Shown: positions 8,882 through 19,149, numbered from the stretch's first letter. The stretch is 64,000 nt of DNA from Acinetobacter baretiae (GCF_015627105.1 NZ_VTDM01000005.1:53437-117436); one strand, 5' to 3'. Notes: a model not told the origin generated them from the sequence alone. Translations and numbers: made by a program.

Positions 8882-11542
8882 ATGAAAAAAATATACCTTT
8901 TTACATCTAAACCCCGTATTGTATTTTTGACATCACCACGACCTTATAGAATAAAGCAGATGAATTCAGTATTACCTTCAAACACCGCAACAAAAAAGAC
9001 CACCTCTAAACCAACAATGACGTCTGCTTTTGACCAACCTAGTATTGAAAAAACACTGAAAAAAACAGCACTTAAACCAGAAAAACTTACACATGTCACT
9101 AAATTATCAGACATTCCTGCGTCCACACGGCGAATTAAACCGCTTAATAATTTTTTAGGTCAAGACAGAGCACGTGCCTCTGTAGAAGCGGGGATTTCAT
9201 TACCATATTCAGGCTACAATATTTTTGCTGTAGGTACAGCAGGCCTAGGTAAACGCACAATGATTAAGCGCTTACTTTCACAACATGCCAAATCTATGCC
9301 TACACCAAATGATTGGGTTTATGTCAATAATTTTGAAAATGCACGTAAACCACTTGCATTACGTTTTCCAACAGCACAAGCGATTGCCTTTCAAACAAAA
9401 TTACACGAAAACTGGCATGCAACCCTAAAACAGCTTGAACGACATTTTAGTGCTGAAAAATATCGTGATGCTGTTGAAAAAATACGTCAAAAAACCGGTC
9501 AAGAGCAACAAGATGCTTTAATTGAATTGACTCAAGAAGGTGAAACCATTGGTGTAAAACTGGTTTCTAAAAATGAAGAAAACTGTTTTGTGCCTGTACA
9601 TCACAAAGATGGTCAAATTCAAGAAATGCTACAAAATGACATTGACCTACTGAGCAAAGAAGAACGATCTGAAATTGCAAAAAATGTACGTAGTATGAAT
9701 AAAAAGCTCGAGCGTCTTGGCTTAGCACTCGGTGACATTGAAGATATTGCACGAGATCAGGTGACCGATCTTAATCGAGAAATTGCACAAAATGTGGTTA
9801 TTCCTCGTATTGAAAAACTATTAAAATCATTTCAAGATGTTGAAGGATTACAAAATTATCTCGAACGTTATGCAGCAGATATTATTAACAATATTGAATC
9901 TGTGCTTGAACAAGCAGAAGACGATTTTATTCCTTCACAGTTTAGCCGTGTACCCTCTCGCTACCAAGCCAATGTGGTCGTCTGTAATGAAAAAGACCAA
10001 GGTGCACCTGTCATTTTTGAAGACTTTCCAACCCATTACAACTTACTTGGTCATGTCGAACAACTGACTCAAAATGGCACAATTACAACCGACTTCACCT
10101 TGATTCGTGCAGGAGCGCTGCATCGTGCAAATGGTGGTTTTTTAATTTTAGAGGCCGAACATTTACTTGAACAACCGTATGCATGGCAAGGACTTAAACG
10201 TGCACTGAAATCTGGACAGCTCAAATTATCATCGTTAGAACATATGCTGACGCTCACGGGCAGTATTTCCATTGAACCTGCATCAATTCCACTTGAGTTA
10301 AAAGTCGTGTTACTTGCAGAGCCTGAAGTCTATTATGAAATTTTAGAATTAGAACCTGAACTTGGCAGTGTATTTAAGATAAGAGCAGACTTTACCGATA
10401 CGCTTGAACGCAATACCAGTAATGAACAAGCATATATGCAATTAATTGCTGATTATGTTCAAGTTGATAAACTCCTACCATTTGACCGATCAGCACTTGT
10501 TGCACTGTTAACCGATTCTAGCCGTCAAGCAGAAGATCAAAGTTCTTTGTCACTTCATGCCTCTACACTAGGTGATTTAATTCGTGAATCTCACCATCAT
10601 GCTCTACAGGCAGGAGATAAAACAGTCACACAAAATCACATCAACACGGCATTACAACATCGTCAATATCGCTTAGGCTATTTGCGTGAATTATACTGGC
10701 AAGATTTATCGCGTGGTACACAACTGATTGAAACTCAAGGCCATCGTTTAGGACAAATCAATGCCTTATCTGTCATTCACTACGCAGATGTAGAATTTGG
10801 ACTACCTTCTCGTTTAACAGCATCTGTTTACCAAGGTGGTGGAGATATTTTAGACATTGAACGAAGTGTAGAGCTAGGTGGTTCATTGCATGCCAAAGGT
10901 GTACTTCTCATGTCTAGCTTTTTAAAAGCCCATTTTGGTCGTGAGCAGATTTTACACTTTTCTGCTGCGCTTGCATTTGAGCAAAGCTATGGCCAAGTCG
11001 ATGGTGACAGTGCAACCGTTGCAGAACTTTCCGCACTCATTTCAGCGATTAGTCAAATTCCTCTTGATCAGTCTTGGGCAATTACGGGTTCAATGAATCA
11101 ATTGGGTCAAGTACAACCTATCGGGGGCGTAAATGCCAAAATCGAAGGGTTTTATGATGCTTGTAAATTGCAAGGTTTGACTGGCAAACAAGGTGTGATT
11201 ATTCCGCGTCAAAATATGCAACATTTAATGTTACGCCAAGACGTAATTGATGCTGTCACCACAGGTCAATTTCACGTACATGCCATTGATACCATCGATC
11301 AAGCACTAGAGATATTAATGGCATGCCCTGTTGGTTCACTCGATAAAAAAGGCCAATATAGCAAAGGCTCTATTTATGCAGCAGTCATGGATCAATTAAA
11401 CTATTGGCAATCTATTGAAGATGGCTCTATTGAAGAAGAGGAAAAACCAAAGAAAAAGAAAAAGAAAAGTAAATCGAGTAAAAAATCTGAGAGCGAAAGT
11501 AAAGACCCTCAACCTGAAGTGTCACTTCTGAAAAAGAAATAA
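8882..11542 (+). CDS. Lon-family (LonB/YcbZ-like) ATP-dependent protease
   Basis: An 886-residue cytoplasmic protein. The P-loop near residues 118-126 reads GTAGLGKRT, with Arg before Thr, and the Walker B region reads LILEAE rather than the usual DE. The C-terminal peptidase carries the Lon Ser-Lys dyad at S710 (DGDSA) and K753 (NAKIEGF), 43 residues apart as in Lon. No N-terminal Lon substrate domain is present, which places it with YcbZ/AsrA-type proteases. The last 45 residues form a Lys/Glu/Ser-rich tail with runs of lysine. An alternative start is the ATG at 8960; neither start has a strong ribosome site. The gene is divergent from ampG. Confidence 0.9.
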   Translation: MKKIYLFTSKPRIVFLTSPRPYRIKQMNSVLPSNTATKKTTSKPTMTSAFDQPSIEKTLKKTALKPEKLTHVTKLSDIPASTRRIKPLNNFLGQDRARASVEAGISLPYSGYNIFAVGTAGLGKRTMIKRLLSQHAKSMPTPNDWVYVNNFENARKPLALRFPTAQAIAFQTKLHENWHATLKQLERHFSAEKYRDAVEKIRQKTGQEQQDALIELTQEGETIGVKLVSKNEENCFVPVHHKDGQIQEMLQNDIDLLSKEERSEIAKNVRSMNKKLERLGLALGDIEDIARDQVTDLNREIAQNVVIPRIEKLLKSFQDVEGLQNYLERYAADIINNIESVLEQAEDDFIPSQFSRVPSRYQANVVVCNEKDQGAPVIFEDFPTHYNLLGHVEQLTQNGTITTDFTLIRAGALHRANGGFLILEAEHLLEQPYAWQGLKRALKSGQLKLSSLEHMLTLTGSISIEPASIPLELKVVLLAEPEVYYEILELEPELGSVFKIRADFTDTLERNTSNEQAYMQLIADYVQVDKLLPFDRSALVALLTDSSRQAEDQSSLSLHASTLGDLIRESHHHALQAGDKTVTQNHINTALQHRQYRLGYLRELYWQDLSRGTQLIETQGHRLGQINALSVIHYADVEFGLPSRLTASVYQGGGDILDIERSVELGGSLHAKGVLLMSSFLKAHFGREQILHFSAALAFEQSYGQVDGDSATVAELSALISAISQIPLDQSWAITGSMNQLGQVQPIGGVNAKIEGFYDACKLQGLTGKQGVIIPRQNMQHLMLRQDVIDAVTTGQFHVHAIDTIDQALEILMACPVGSLDKKGQYSKGSIYAAVMDQLNYWQSIEDGSIEEEEKPKKKKKKSKSSKKSESESKDPQPEVSLLKKK

Positions 11543-11554
11543 AGAAAACTTTTC

Positions 11555-11578
11555 AAGACCTGCTTAAACGCAGGTCTT
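11555..11578. terminator. Terminator between the Lon-like gene and the Sel1 lipoprotein gene
   Basis: A perfect 9-bp stem, AAGACCTGC/GCAGGTCTT, with a TTAAAC loop, followed by a T-rich stretch on the plus strand and an A/T-rich stretch on the other. It lies between convergent genes. Confidence 0.85.
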
Positions 11579-11581
11579 ATT

Positions 11582-12496
11582 TTATTGTATTGGCATAGAT
11601 GTATTTTTTAACATTTGCAAATAATCTTTGGCCTGTTCATTGCCTTGTTTTGCTGCTTTTTCGAACCATGCTATGGCTTGAGCATCATTTTTAGCCACGC
11701 CGATGCCATAATAATAAAAAACACCTAAATTTAACTGTGCCTGAGAAAACCCTTGCTCAGCCGCTTTTCTTACCCACATTACTGCCTGTCGATGGCTTTG
11801 CTTGACCCCTTTTCCATCCTTATACATTAGACCCAAAGCATGTTGTGCATAAGGATGCTTTTGCGCGGCAGCTTTTTTAAACCAATATACTGCTTTATCG
11901 TCATCAATATGACCATTAATTCCTGTTTGATACAGAAAACCCAAATTGTATCTTGCATTTTCATCTTTTTGGTATGCTGCCTTTTCAAACCAATATGCAG
12001 CTTTTACCTCATCTTTTTGTACACCCGACCCACCACAATACAACAGGGCTAAATTATATTGCGCACTGACATTTCCTTGACGTGCAGATTTCTCAAACAA
12101 TGCCATCGCTTTTTCAACATCTACCGCTACGCTTCTACCATGAAGGTAAATCACACCAAGATTGTATTGTGCAGATGCACTGCCTTGGCTCACAGCCGCC
12201 TCATATAAAGAAATCGCTTTTTGAGTATCCTTCTCTACCCCCCGACCTAAGTCATAAAATACACCCAAATTATATTGGGCATGGGCATTGCCTTGTTTAA
12301 CGGCCTTTTCAAACCACTCAACGGCTTTCAGATCTTCTCGATTTTCAGCATAAGTCACACCTGTGTCATTTTGCTGTTGTGCATTCAGTATTGGCTCAGA
12401 CGTATTTTTTTTACCCAAACAAGAAAGTAAAAGACACATTACAAAAAAAAGAAAAATCACTCTTTTATTGATCTTAGTAAAATGATTATTTTTCAA
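11582..12496 (-). CDS. Sel1-repeat (TPR-like) lipoprotein
   Basis: A 304-residue protein with a hydrophobic leader ending in the lipobox LLSC (lipidated Cys about residue 26), so it is probably anchored in the envelope. Residues about 45-300 are seven Sel1-like repeats of about 36 residues, each with the A..NLG..Y..G.GV..D...A..W..KAA..G pattern. Such solenoids bind other proteins, and the partner is not evident. Translation appears to start at a TTG at 12496, supported by GGGGA five bases upstream; no better ATG gives the leader. Convergent with the Lon-like gene and followed by a shared terminator. Confidence 0.85.
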   Translation of the reverse strand: MKNNHFTKINKRVIFLFFVMCLLLSCLGKKNTSEPILNAQQQNDTGVTYAENREDLKAVEWFEKAVKQGNAHAQYNLGVFYDLGRGVEKDTQKAISLYEAAVSQGSASAQYNLGVIYLHGRSVAVDVEKAMALFEKSARQGNVSAQYNLALLYCGGSGVQKDEVKAAYWFEKAAYQKDENARYNLGFLYQTGINGHIDDDKAVYWFKKAAAQKHPYAQHALGLMYKDGKGVKQSHRQAVMWVRKAAEQGFSQAQLNLGVFYYYGIGVAKNDAQAIAWFEKAAKQGNEQAKDYLQMLKNTSMPIQ

Positions 12497-12601
12497 AACT
12501 TCCCCAAATAAATATGTAATCGTTTCAAAGGTACGCTACTGATTTAAAACACCACAACCAAACCATCTACACGTCACATCAATATATACTTTCTAAATCA
12601 A

Positions 12602-13483
12602 TTAACGCGAATACTCACCTTTTTCTAAATAGCGCACAATTAAATCCTTCGCTTGTTGTAGCTGAATAGACTTTTCAGTCAATTTCTCTTTTTCTTCTAC
12701 TGTTGCAGTAGGGTGCTTATCTGGGTGACACCGCATCATTTGAATACGATATGCTTTTACCACTTCATCTTTTGTTGCATGTCGACTCACATTTAAATGT
12801 GCGTACGCCAATGCCAATACTTGATCAGGGCTTGGCGTTGAATGAGAATAATCACGAAAATCTTGTCGGTCACGATGTTTAAATAAATGAATGATTTTTT
12901 CATAATCGTTCGATTTTAAAAAAAGTCTTTTCGCTAAATTGGTGAGTGCCTGCTCCATACTACGCTCATTGAGCATGTTCAGATTAATCGCTTGTGCACA
13001 CAACTTAAAAACATCTAACTTAGAATCATCCGACCATCGTTGTTGTAAAATCAAATCAACTTGTTCTGATACTTTATGGTTTTTTTGTTTTAATAAATCA
13101 CGCAAATAGATTAAATCTTCTTCGCTTTTACAGTGTGACGTAAACATCGATTTTACGAAGTGAACTTTTTCAGATGTCCACTGTTGATCTTGATATTTCG
13201 CATAATAACTCACCAAGTGAATGATCGGGGTTAACCATTCAATGCTTACCTCAGTATGATGCGTATTTTGCTGATGTTGGGTATATTTCCACGTATCTGA
13301 TGAGTTTTTTATTTTTGTTTTGCTTCGTTGGGAAACAAGTACACCTAAAATAAAACCAATCACACCACCAACAGGCCCACCAAGACATAAACCAATTGTG
13401 GTGAGTACAATAATTTTCCAAAATGAGAACAGTAACCCCAGAAAAAATATTGCGATAAAAATGATTATAATTGCCCACACCAT
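12602..13483 (-). CDS. djlA: DjlA-like membrane-anchored J-domain co-chaperone
   Basis: A 293-residue protein. Residues 1-50 contain two hydrophobic stretches rich in small residues (GLCLGGPVGGVIGFILG), typical of the DjlA membrane segment. Residues about 75-200 correspond to the TerB-like middle domain. The last 70 residues are a J domain with HPD at 253-255, the motif that stimulates DnaK ATPase. Topology is probably N-terminus in the inner membrane with the J domain in the cytoplasm. The start ATG at 13483 follows a GAGGGCG-type ribosome site. It stands alone between the Sel1 lipoprotein and the pyrimidine genes. Confidence 0.85.
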   Translation of the reverse strand: MVWAIIIIFIAIFFLGLLFSFWKIIVLTTIGLCLGGPVGGVIGFILGVLVSQRSKTKIKNSSDTWKYTQHQQNTHHTEVSIEWLTPIIHLVSYYAKYQDQQWTSEKVHFVKSMFTSHCKSEEDLIYLRDLLKQKNHKVSEQVDLILQQRWSDDSKLDVFKLCAQAINLNMLNERSMEQALTNLAKRLFLKSNDYEKIIHLFKHRDRQDFRDYSHSTPSPDQVLALAYAHLNVSRHATKDEVVKAYRIQMMRCHPDKHPTATVEEKEKLTEKSIQLQQAKDLIVRYLEKGEYSR

Positions 13484-13588
13484 TTTTACGCCCTCAAGTC
13501 ATGATTGACTACATAAAATATCTTTGATTATATTCACTATTTTAACTTAAAACACATGCTTAAATACACCCTAAAATGTATCAATGAC

Positions 13589-13628
13589 GGTAGATCTCAC
13601 GGAAGTATAAACTTTCATGAAATCTACC
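13589..13628 (-). terminator. Stem-loop after pyrC'
   Basis: GGTAGAT/ATCTACC outer arms with further inner pairing enclose an ATAA-type loop just beyond the pyrC' stop at 13636. There is no strong T-run on the minus strand, so it may be a stabilising hairpin or a weak terminator. Confidence 0.5.
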
Positions 13629-13635
13629 CAAAACT

Positions 13636-14874
13636 TTAAATTCGATAAAATGTCTCTTGAACACAACCTGTTAAAGTTTGATTAAACAAAGGGGTATTTT
13701 TACCTTGCGATACCATATTTTTTGCATCAAGTTGCCATGTACGTGTTGGATTAACGAGAACCCAACCGAATTCTTGTTGCCAACGTGCTTCCATTTTGGC
13801 CACTTTGGCAGGGGAAAGCGTTACTTTTTCCACCCATTGCAATGGTGTCAGTACATTCTCTGCCACAAGCTGTACACCAAGTGCCACAAAACTATCAAAC
13901 GCAGATATACCTGCTTCAGTTTCAGCAAATGGTGCCAATTTTGCAGAATGGCTTAATGGTTCATGATGAGTGCAAATGGCATCAATTACCCCAGATTTTA
14001 CACCTTCACGGAGTTGTAATTGATCTGCATGGCTACGCAGTGGTGGTCTCACATGCGCCAACGTATTAAATCCATCAATGAGTTGATCAGTTAAATGTAA
14101 CTGATGCATGGCAACATCGGCAGTAATTTGCAAGCCTTTTTCTTTTGCAGTACGAATCAGTTCAACTGACGCCCCACAAGACAGCAAACTAAAATGTGCT
14201 TTTACCCCCGTGGCCTCAATCATCAATAAATACTTTGCAATTGCCACAGTTTCTGCCAAAGGAGAAATCATGGGTAACCCCTGACGAGATGCCACAAAAC
14301 TCTCATGCACACAACCATCTTTGGCAAGTTGAGCTTCTTCTGCATAAAATACAACGGTCATATCTACACCAGCGGCATACTCCAAAGTACGGAGTAAAAC
14401 GTCATCATCTAAAAATGATGCATTGGCATTCGACACAAAGGCACAACCACCCTTTTTTAGTCCTGCCATATTTGCAGGTTGTTTGCCTTGTAAACCTTGA
14501 GTTTGTGCACCAATAATACTTAAATGAATTTTTCCATCGTGCCACGCTTTTTCAATTAAACCTTGTATGAGTGAACCATTATCTTGCACAATCGGTTTTG
14601 AATCTGGAGGCGTCACTACGTGCAAAATGCCTTGTTGACGAGCGGCATTTCCTTCAGATTTTAATGTACCATGTTGTTGTTGGCCGGGCTCTCTAAGTCG
14701 AGCACATAAATCGACCATGGTTGGCATTAACCAACAACCTTGACCATCAATCACTTGATCAGGCTGTGCTAGCGCACTCACTCTTTGACCCTGTTTTAAG
14801 TAGACTGTTTCAATGGTATCGGTCTGATGAACGGGGTCTAAAACACGTACATTTTCAATTTTAACACTGGTCAT
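13636..14874 (-). CDS. pyrC': Dihydroorotase-like protein PyrC' (probably catalytically inactive)
   Basis: A 412-residue amidohydrolase-fold protein of the type found beside pyrB in Pseudomonas. Active dihydroorotases carry D-x-H-x-H-x-R-E-P-G with both histidines binding zinc. Here the aligned stretch is D55-L-C57-A-R59-L-R-E-P-G, so both metal-binding histidines are lost. In Pseudomonas the equivalent inactive protein is a structural partner of aspartate transcarbamoylase, and the same role is inferred here. The ATG at 14874 has AAGGGGA upstream and lies 12 bp after the pyrB stop, consistent with joint transcription and fixed stoichiometry. A functional pyrC must lie elsewhere. Confidence 0.93.
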   Translation of the reverse strand: MTSVKIENVRVLDPVHQTDTIETVYLKQGQRVSALAQPDQVIDGQGCWLMPTMVDLCARLREPGQQQHGTLKSEGNAARQQGILHVVTPPDSKPIVQDNGSLIQGLIEKAWHDGKIHLSIIGAQTQGLQGKQPANMAGLKKGGCAFVSNANASFLDDDVLLRTLEYAAGVDMTVVFYAEEAQLAKDGCVHESFVASRQGLPMISPLAETVAIAKYLLMIEATGVKAHFSLLSCGASVELIRTAKEKGLQITADVAMHQLHLTDQLIDGFNTLAHVRPPLRSHADQLQLREGVKSGVIDAICTHHEPLSHSAKLAPFAETEAGISAFDSFVALGVQLVAENVLTPLQWVEKVTLSPAKVAKMEARWQQEFGWVLVNPTRTWQLDAKNMVSQGKNTPLFNQTLTGCVQETFYRI

Positions 14875-14886
14875 ATGTCATTCCCC

Positions 14887-15906
14887 TTAAACAACTGATG
14901 TTGAATCAAGTAAGCCTTGTTCTTGTAATTGCCCATCCATCGATAATGCCAATACGGCCATACGTACTGCAATCCCATTGGTCACTTGATTTAAAATAAC
15001 AGATTGCGAACCGTCAGCAATGCTAGACGTAATTTCCACCCCTCTGTTCATGGGTCCAGGATGCATAACAATACACTCAGGCTTCGCCAACGCCAGTCGT
15101 GCATCATTTAGGCCATACATTTTATGAAACTCAAGCTGTGAAGCCAATGCAGGTGACTCAATCCGTTCATTTTGAATACGTAGTGTAATGATGACATCGC
15201 AATCTTTGACACCTTCATCCATTTGATTAAATAAACGTACGCCCTCTCCATATTCAGAAAAACCATATGGTAATAGCGTGTTAGGTGCAATAACGCGAAT
15301 GTCTTTACACCCTAACGTTTGTAACGCAGCCACATCTGAACGGGCAACACGCGAATGTTTAATGTCACCAATAATGGCAATACTCAGCGCATCAAAGGGT
15401 TTTTGAGTTTCACGGCGAATGGTCAACATATCTAGCATTGCTTGAGTTGGATGCGCATGCTGACCATCACCTGCATTAATAATGGCAACATTCGGACACA
15501 CATCTTTTGCAATAAAGTGTGCCGCTCCAGACGATGAATGACGTACCACAAAAATATCAGCAGCCATGGCCTGTAAATTCCACAAAGTGTCTCTAAGCGT
15601 TTCACCTTTGGCAGTACTTGAGCGAGCAATGTCAATATTTAAAACATTGGCAGACAAACGTTTGGCTGCTGCCTCAAAAGTTGTTCTAGTTCTTGTTGAG
15701 TTTTCAAAAAAAAGGTTCATCACTGTACGCCCCTCTAGTAAAGGCGAAGTAATCAGTTGATTATTATCATTAATAAAGCTTTGAGCGGTATCTAGAATTT
15801 TGGTGAGTGTTTCTTTTGACAAACCTTCTATGGTCACGAAGTGTTTTAAGTTCCCATGCTCATTCAGTTGAATCTGACTTGGAGTATGCAATTTTGAAAA
15901 ATGCAT
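14887..15906 (-). CDS. pyrB: Aspartate carbamoyltransferase catalytic subunit
   Basis: Catalyses carbamoyl phosphate plus aspartate to carbamoyl aspartate, the committed step of pyrimidine synthesis. The carbamoyl-phosphate motif STRTR is at residues 70-74 and the HPTQ motif follows in the middle of the chain. The 339-residue length with an N-terminal extension of about 20 residues fits the Pseudomonas-type enzyme that assembles with PyrC' instead of a PyrI subunit. The ATG at 15906 is preceded by AAGGA; an adjacent in-frame TTG is less likely. First gene of the pyrB-pyrC' unit. Confidence 0.97.
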   Translation of the reverse strand: MHFSKLHTPSQIQLNEHGNLKHFVTIEGLSKETLTKILDTAQSFINDNNQLITSPLLEGRTVMNLFFENSTRTRTTFEAAAKRLSANVLNIDIARSSTAKGETLRDTLWNLQAMAADIFVVRHSSSGAAHFIAKDVCPNVAIINAGDGQHAHPTQAMLDMLTIRRETQKPFDALSIAIIGDIKHSRVARSDVAALQTLGCKDIRVIAPNTLLPYGFSEYGEGVRLFNQMDEGVKDCDVIITLRIQNERIESPALASQLEFHKMYGLNDARLALAKPECIVMHPGPMNRGVEITSSIADGSQSVILNQVTNGIAVRMAVLALSMDGQLQEQGLLDSTSVV

Positions 15907-16064
15907 CAATAATTCCTTTGTCCTGCGCTAAGTTGACATATTGTATCGGAAAATAAGAATAATTCGCAGTCATCACAGTGCAAAAAAGCTATAAATAACA
16001 CAAGCCAAAGCGGGGTAAAATACGGTAAAATCCCTCTTTGCTTGTTTTTGTTTTGGAAGTTTGC

Positions 16065-18269
16065 ATGAATTCACCGCAACGTTTATCTACTTATTGGGTT
16101 ACCTGTGCCGATGGGCTTGAACCACTACTCGAAGAAGAAATTTCTCATTTGGGTGCAACCAACGTAGAACGTAAAGCTGGTCGCTTAATTTTCAAAGGCA
16201 CACTTGAAACAGCTTACCGTATTTGTATGTGGTCTCGCTTAGCATCACGAGTGGTCATGCCAATTTATGAACATGAAATTGAACAAAACCACGATGTACG
16301 AGATGTTGCAGAAGAGCTTTTTGAAGGGGCTGTCAATTTTGACTGGTCATTAATTTTTGCCCCACAAAGTACCTTTGCTATTCGCTTACACGTAGAACGT
16401 GACGTTAAAGTCAATAGTCAATTTGCGACTTTGCGTGTGAAAGATGGCGTGGTAGACAGTTTCATGGACACTGTCGGCCGTCGCCCAAGTATTGATATTA
16501 AACAACCTGAAATTACACTATATGTATTGGCAGGGAAAGCGTCACATATTTATTGCTTAGATTTATCGGGTGATTCATTGCACAAACGTGGTTATCGCCA
16601 CTATATGACCGATGCCCCGATTAAAGAAAATCTTGCAGCAGCCATTTTACATAAAGCTCAATTGCTTGAGCGTAAGCCAACTGTTGTACTCGATCCAATG
16701 TGTGGCTCAGGAACATTTATTATTGAATCTTTAATGATCTTAACCGACCGAGCACCGGGACTGGTTCGTCGTTTTGGATTTAATGGTTGGCACGGCCATG
16801 ACCACGACCTTTGGATGAGCATTAAAACCGAAGCAACCGAACGTCATGCTCACGCACTGCAACAACCTCTGCCACGTTTTTATGCTTTTGATGCCGATTG
16901 GGATGCTATTAAAGCCACTAAAAACAATATTATTGCCGCAGGCTTTGAGTCTATACTTCATCAAATTCAAGTGGAAGAACGCACACTTGCAGACTGGCCT
17001 GACTTTCATTTAACCGCACAAGATCATGCCTTTATTGTGACCAACCCACCTTATGGTGAACGCCTTGGCGATAAAGCTTCTAACCGTGCTGTATATTTAG
17101 GCATCTCTGCGTTATTACAAAAAAGTTTTCCAGATCAATCGGCCGCAGTCATTGCAGCACAAATCGAACAAGCAGATGTTTTAGCATTTAGTGATACACA
17201 AACATTGCGTTTAATGAATGGTAAATTGCCAATTTATGTACGTTTTGGATGCATAAAAGCACCGACAAATAACGTCCCATTTTTAGCACAATGGCAAAAC
17301 CATCCTGTAGAAATTGAAGAAGCACAAGACTTTGCGAATCGCCTACAAAAAAATATGGCAAGCTTAAAAAAATGGGCAGTTAAAGACAATATCTATTGCT
17401 TACGCTTATACGATGCAGACTTACCTGATTTTAATGTTGCTGTAGACTTATATGGCGACCGTTTGCATGTGCAAGAATACGCACCACCCAAAACCATTGA
17501 CCCAGAAAAAGCCAAAAAACGCTTCAACTTAGCTTTGGCCGCAATTCGTGCAGTAACGGGCTTAGGCCGTGAAGCCATCTTCATCAAAACTCGTGCACGC
17601 CAATCTGGAAAAACACAGTATGAAAAACAAAGTACTGTGTCAAAACGCTTTGTCGTCAAAGAAGGCAAAGCCAATATTTTAGTCAATTTAACTGACTATT
17701 TAGATACAGGTTTATTTTTGGATCATCGACCAATACGCTTACGTATTGCAAACGAAGTCAAAGGAAAACATTTTCTTAACCTCTATAGCTATACATCAAC
17801 TGCAAGCTTACATGCTGCTTTAGGTGGTGCCGCAAGCACAACGAGTGTCGATTTATCCAATACTTACCTCAACTGGTCAAAAGAAAATTTTGTGCTTAAT
17901 GGTTTAACTGTAGATCATGCAGATGAACAACACATGTTCTTTGCAGCAGATTGTTTTGAGTGGCTCAAAGAAGGTCATGAACAATATGACATGATTTTTA
18001 TTGACCCACCTACATTTTCTAACTCGAAAAAATTCTATGGTACGTTTGATATACAGCGAGATCATCTTTCACTATTAAAACGAGCAATGAATCGTTTAAG
18101 TTCTGATGGTACTTTGTATTTTTCAAACAACTACCGTGGTTTTGAAATGAGTGAAGAAATTGAAGCCATGTTTGATGTAGAAGATATTACCCAAGATACG
18201 ATTGGACTTGATTTTAAACGAAATCAGAAAATTCATCGTGCATGGAAAATTAGACATTTTTCTGTCTAA
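16065..18269 (+). CDS. rlmL: Bifunctional 23S rRNA methyltransferase RlmKL
   Basis: Modifies 23S rRNA at G2445 (m2G, RlmL half) and G2069 (m7G, RlmK half). The 734-residue fusion has an N-terminal THUMP region (about 5-160), a first methyltransferase domain with NPPYGERLG beginning at N327, and a second SAM domain with DPPTFSNSKKF beginning at D647. Both catalytic motifs are intact. I start at the ATG at 16065 (MNSPQRLSTY), which has GGAAG at normal spacing; the frame is open nine codons upstream but without family similarity. Monocistronic, divergent from pyrB. Confidence 0.96.
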   Translation: MNSPQRLSTYWVTCADGLEPLLEEEISHLGATNVERKAGRLIFKGTLETAYRICMWSRLASRVVMPIYEHEIEQNHDVRDVAEELFEGAVNFDWSLIFAPQSTFAIRLHVERDVKVNSQFATLRVKDGVVDSFMDTVGRRPSIDIKQPEITLYVLAGKASHIYCLDLSGDSLHKRGYRHYMTDAPIKENLAAAILHKAQLLERKPTVVLDPMCGSGTFIIESLMILTDRAPGLVRRFGFNGWHGHDHDLWMSIKTEATERHAHALQQPLPRFYAFDADWDAIKATKNNIIAAGFESILHQIQVEERTLADWPDFHLTAQDHAFIVTNPPYGERLGDKASNRAVYLGISALLQKSFPDQSAAVIAAQIEQADVLAFSDTQTLRLMNGKLPIYVRFGCIKAPTNNVPFLAQWQNHPVEIEEAQDFANRLQKNMASLKKWAVKDNIYCLRLYDADLPDFNVAVDLYGDRLHVQEYAPPKTIDPEKAKKRFNLALAAIRAVTGLGREAIFIKTRARQSGKTQYEKQSTVSKRFVVKEGKANILVNLTDYLDTGLFLDHRPIRLRIANEVKGKHFLNLYSYTSTASLHAALGGAASTTSVDLSNTYLNWSKENFVLNGLTVDHADEQHMFFAADCFEWLKEGHEQYDMIFIDPPTFSNSKKFYGTFDIQRDHLSLLKRAMNRLSSDGTLYFSNNYRGFEMSEEIEAMFDVEDITQDTIGLDFKRNQKIHRAWKIRHFSV

Positions 18270-18293
18270 AAATATAAAGTCGTGTCGCTTATC

Positions 18294-18322
18294 ATGCCAA
18301 TCAGCAAGTGCTCGATTGGCAT
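18294..18322. terminator. Hairpin between rlmL and the convergent hypothetical gene
   Basis: Perfect arms ATGCCAATC and GATTGGCAT flank an 11-nt loop, 25 bp after the rlmL stop and 3 bp after the stop of the convergent gene. Its T-run is weak. Confidence 0.6.
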
Positions 18323-18324
18323 TG

Positions 18325-19149
18325 TTATAATGGTCTTTCTTTTACAGTAAAAGATTGAATGAGTTTTTCTGAATCTTGTATAAGTTGTTGCCAATGCGGT
18401 AATAGTCCAGCTTGAAAATCAAGCTGTAATGAAGTCATATTAGAACCATCTGGCAAGTCGTTAATTTTTAAATTACAACTCGTACGCCCCATTTTAAAAT
18501 ACAAACAACTAATCACCAAAGTGACTTTTTTATCGGCTGTTTCTTGCCAATACACTTTAGTTTGATGTCCTTCTCCTTCAATAACATCTATTTGGTATAG
18601 CCCCAACTCTGAATTAAATCGTTTTTTCTGTTTAAATTCTTGTTCAGACATTTCTTTCGCAGAACCTCTAATATTTTTTTGTAGCGTTGACCTTAGTTCA
18701 TATGTCATATCTTGCATTTCAAATCTTTTTTTTATATCATTTTTATTAGGACCACTCATTACCCATTGTTTCAATGATATATCAAGATCATCAGGTTTTT
18801 CCAAATAATTAAAACTGCCTGTCGGTGACATTGCAGGCCACGATACTATAAAATCTGCACTGCTAATGGGGTCATTACATCCTTTCGCTTCATGTGCCTT
18901 GGTGCTATTTCCTCCCCAGTAATCTACCCCTTGATATTCAACTTTAGATAAAAATAAATATCTACGATCAATACGCATCTGCTGATGACCAAACATGCCG
19001 CATTCATACGGCTTTTCACGTATGCTTGGACTTGAAGAGCGAGTCATGCCACATATAGAACTGATCAGTAAAAATAAGAAAATAAACCCAATAAAACATA
19101 CAAAGCACCAAACCAATACTTTTAATACATCTGTAAATATCTTTTTCAT
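18325..19149 (-). CDS. Unrecognised membrane-anchored protein
   Basis: I do not recognise this 274-residue protein. Residues 7-35 are a strongly hydrophobic anchor or uncleaved signal, and the rest is hydrophilic and probably periplasmic. Cysteines at several points (CGMFG, KGCND, SCLYF, TSCNL) could form disulfides. It has a plain ATG start. It lies in an unusually A+T-rich stretch with long gaps on both sides, next to another unknown membrane protein, suggesting a lineage-specific pair. No catalytic motif is visible. Confidence 0.7.
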   Translation of the reverse strand: MKKIFTDVLKVLVWCFVCFIGFIFLFLLISSICGMTRSSSPSIREKPYECGMFGHQQMRIDRRYLFLSKVEYQGVDYWGGNSTKAHEAKGCNDPISSADFIVSWPAMSPTGSFNYLEKPDDLDISLKQWVMSGPNKNDIKKRFEMQDMTYELRSTLQKNIRGSAKEMSEQEFKQKKRFNSELGLYQIDVIEGEGHQTKVYWQETADKKVTLVISCLYFKMGRTSCNLKINDLPDGSNMTSLQLDFQAGLLPHWQQLIQDSEKLIQSFTVKERPL

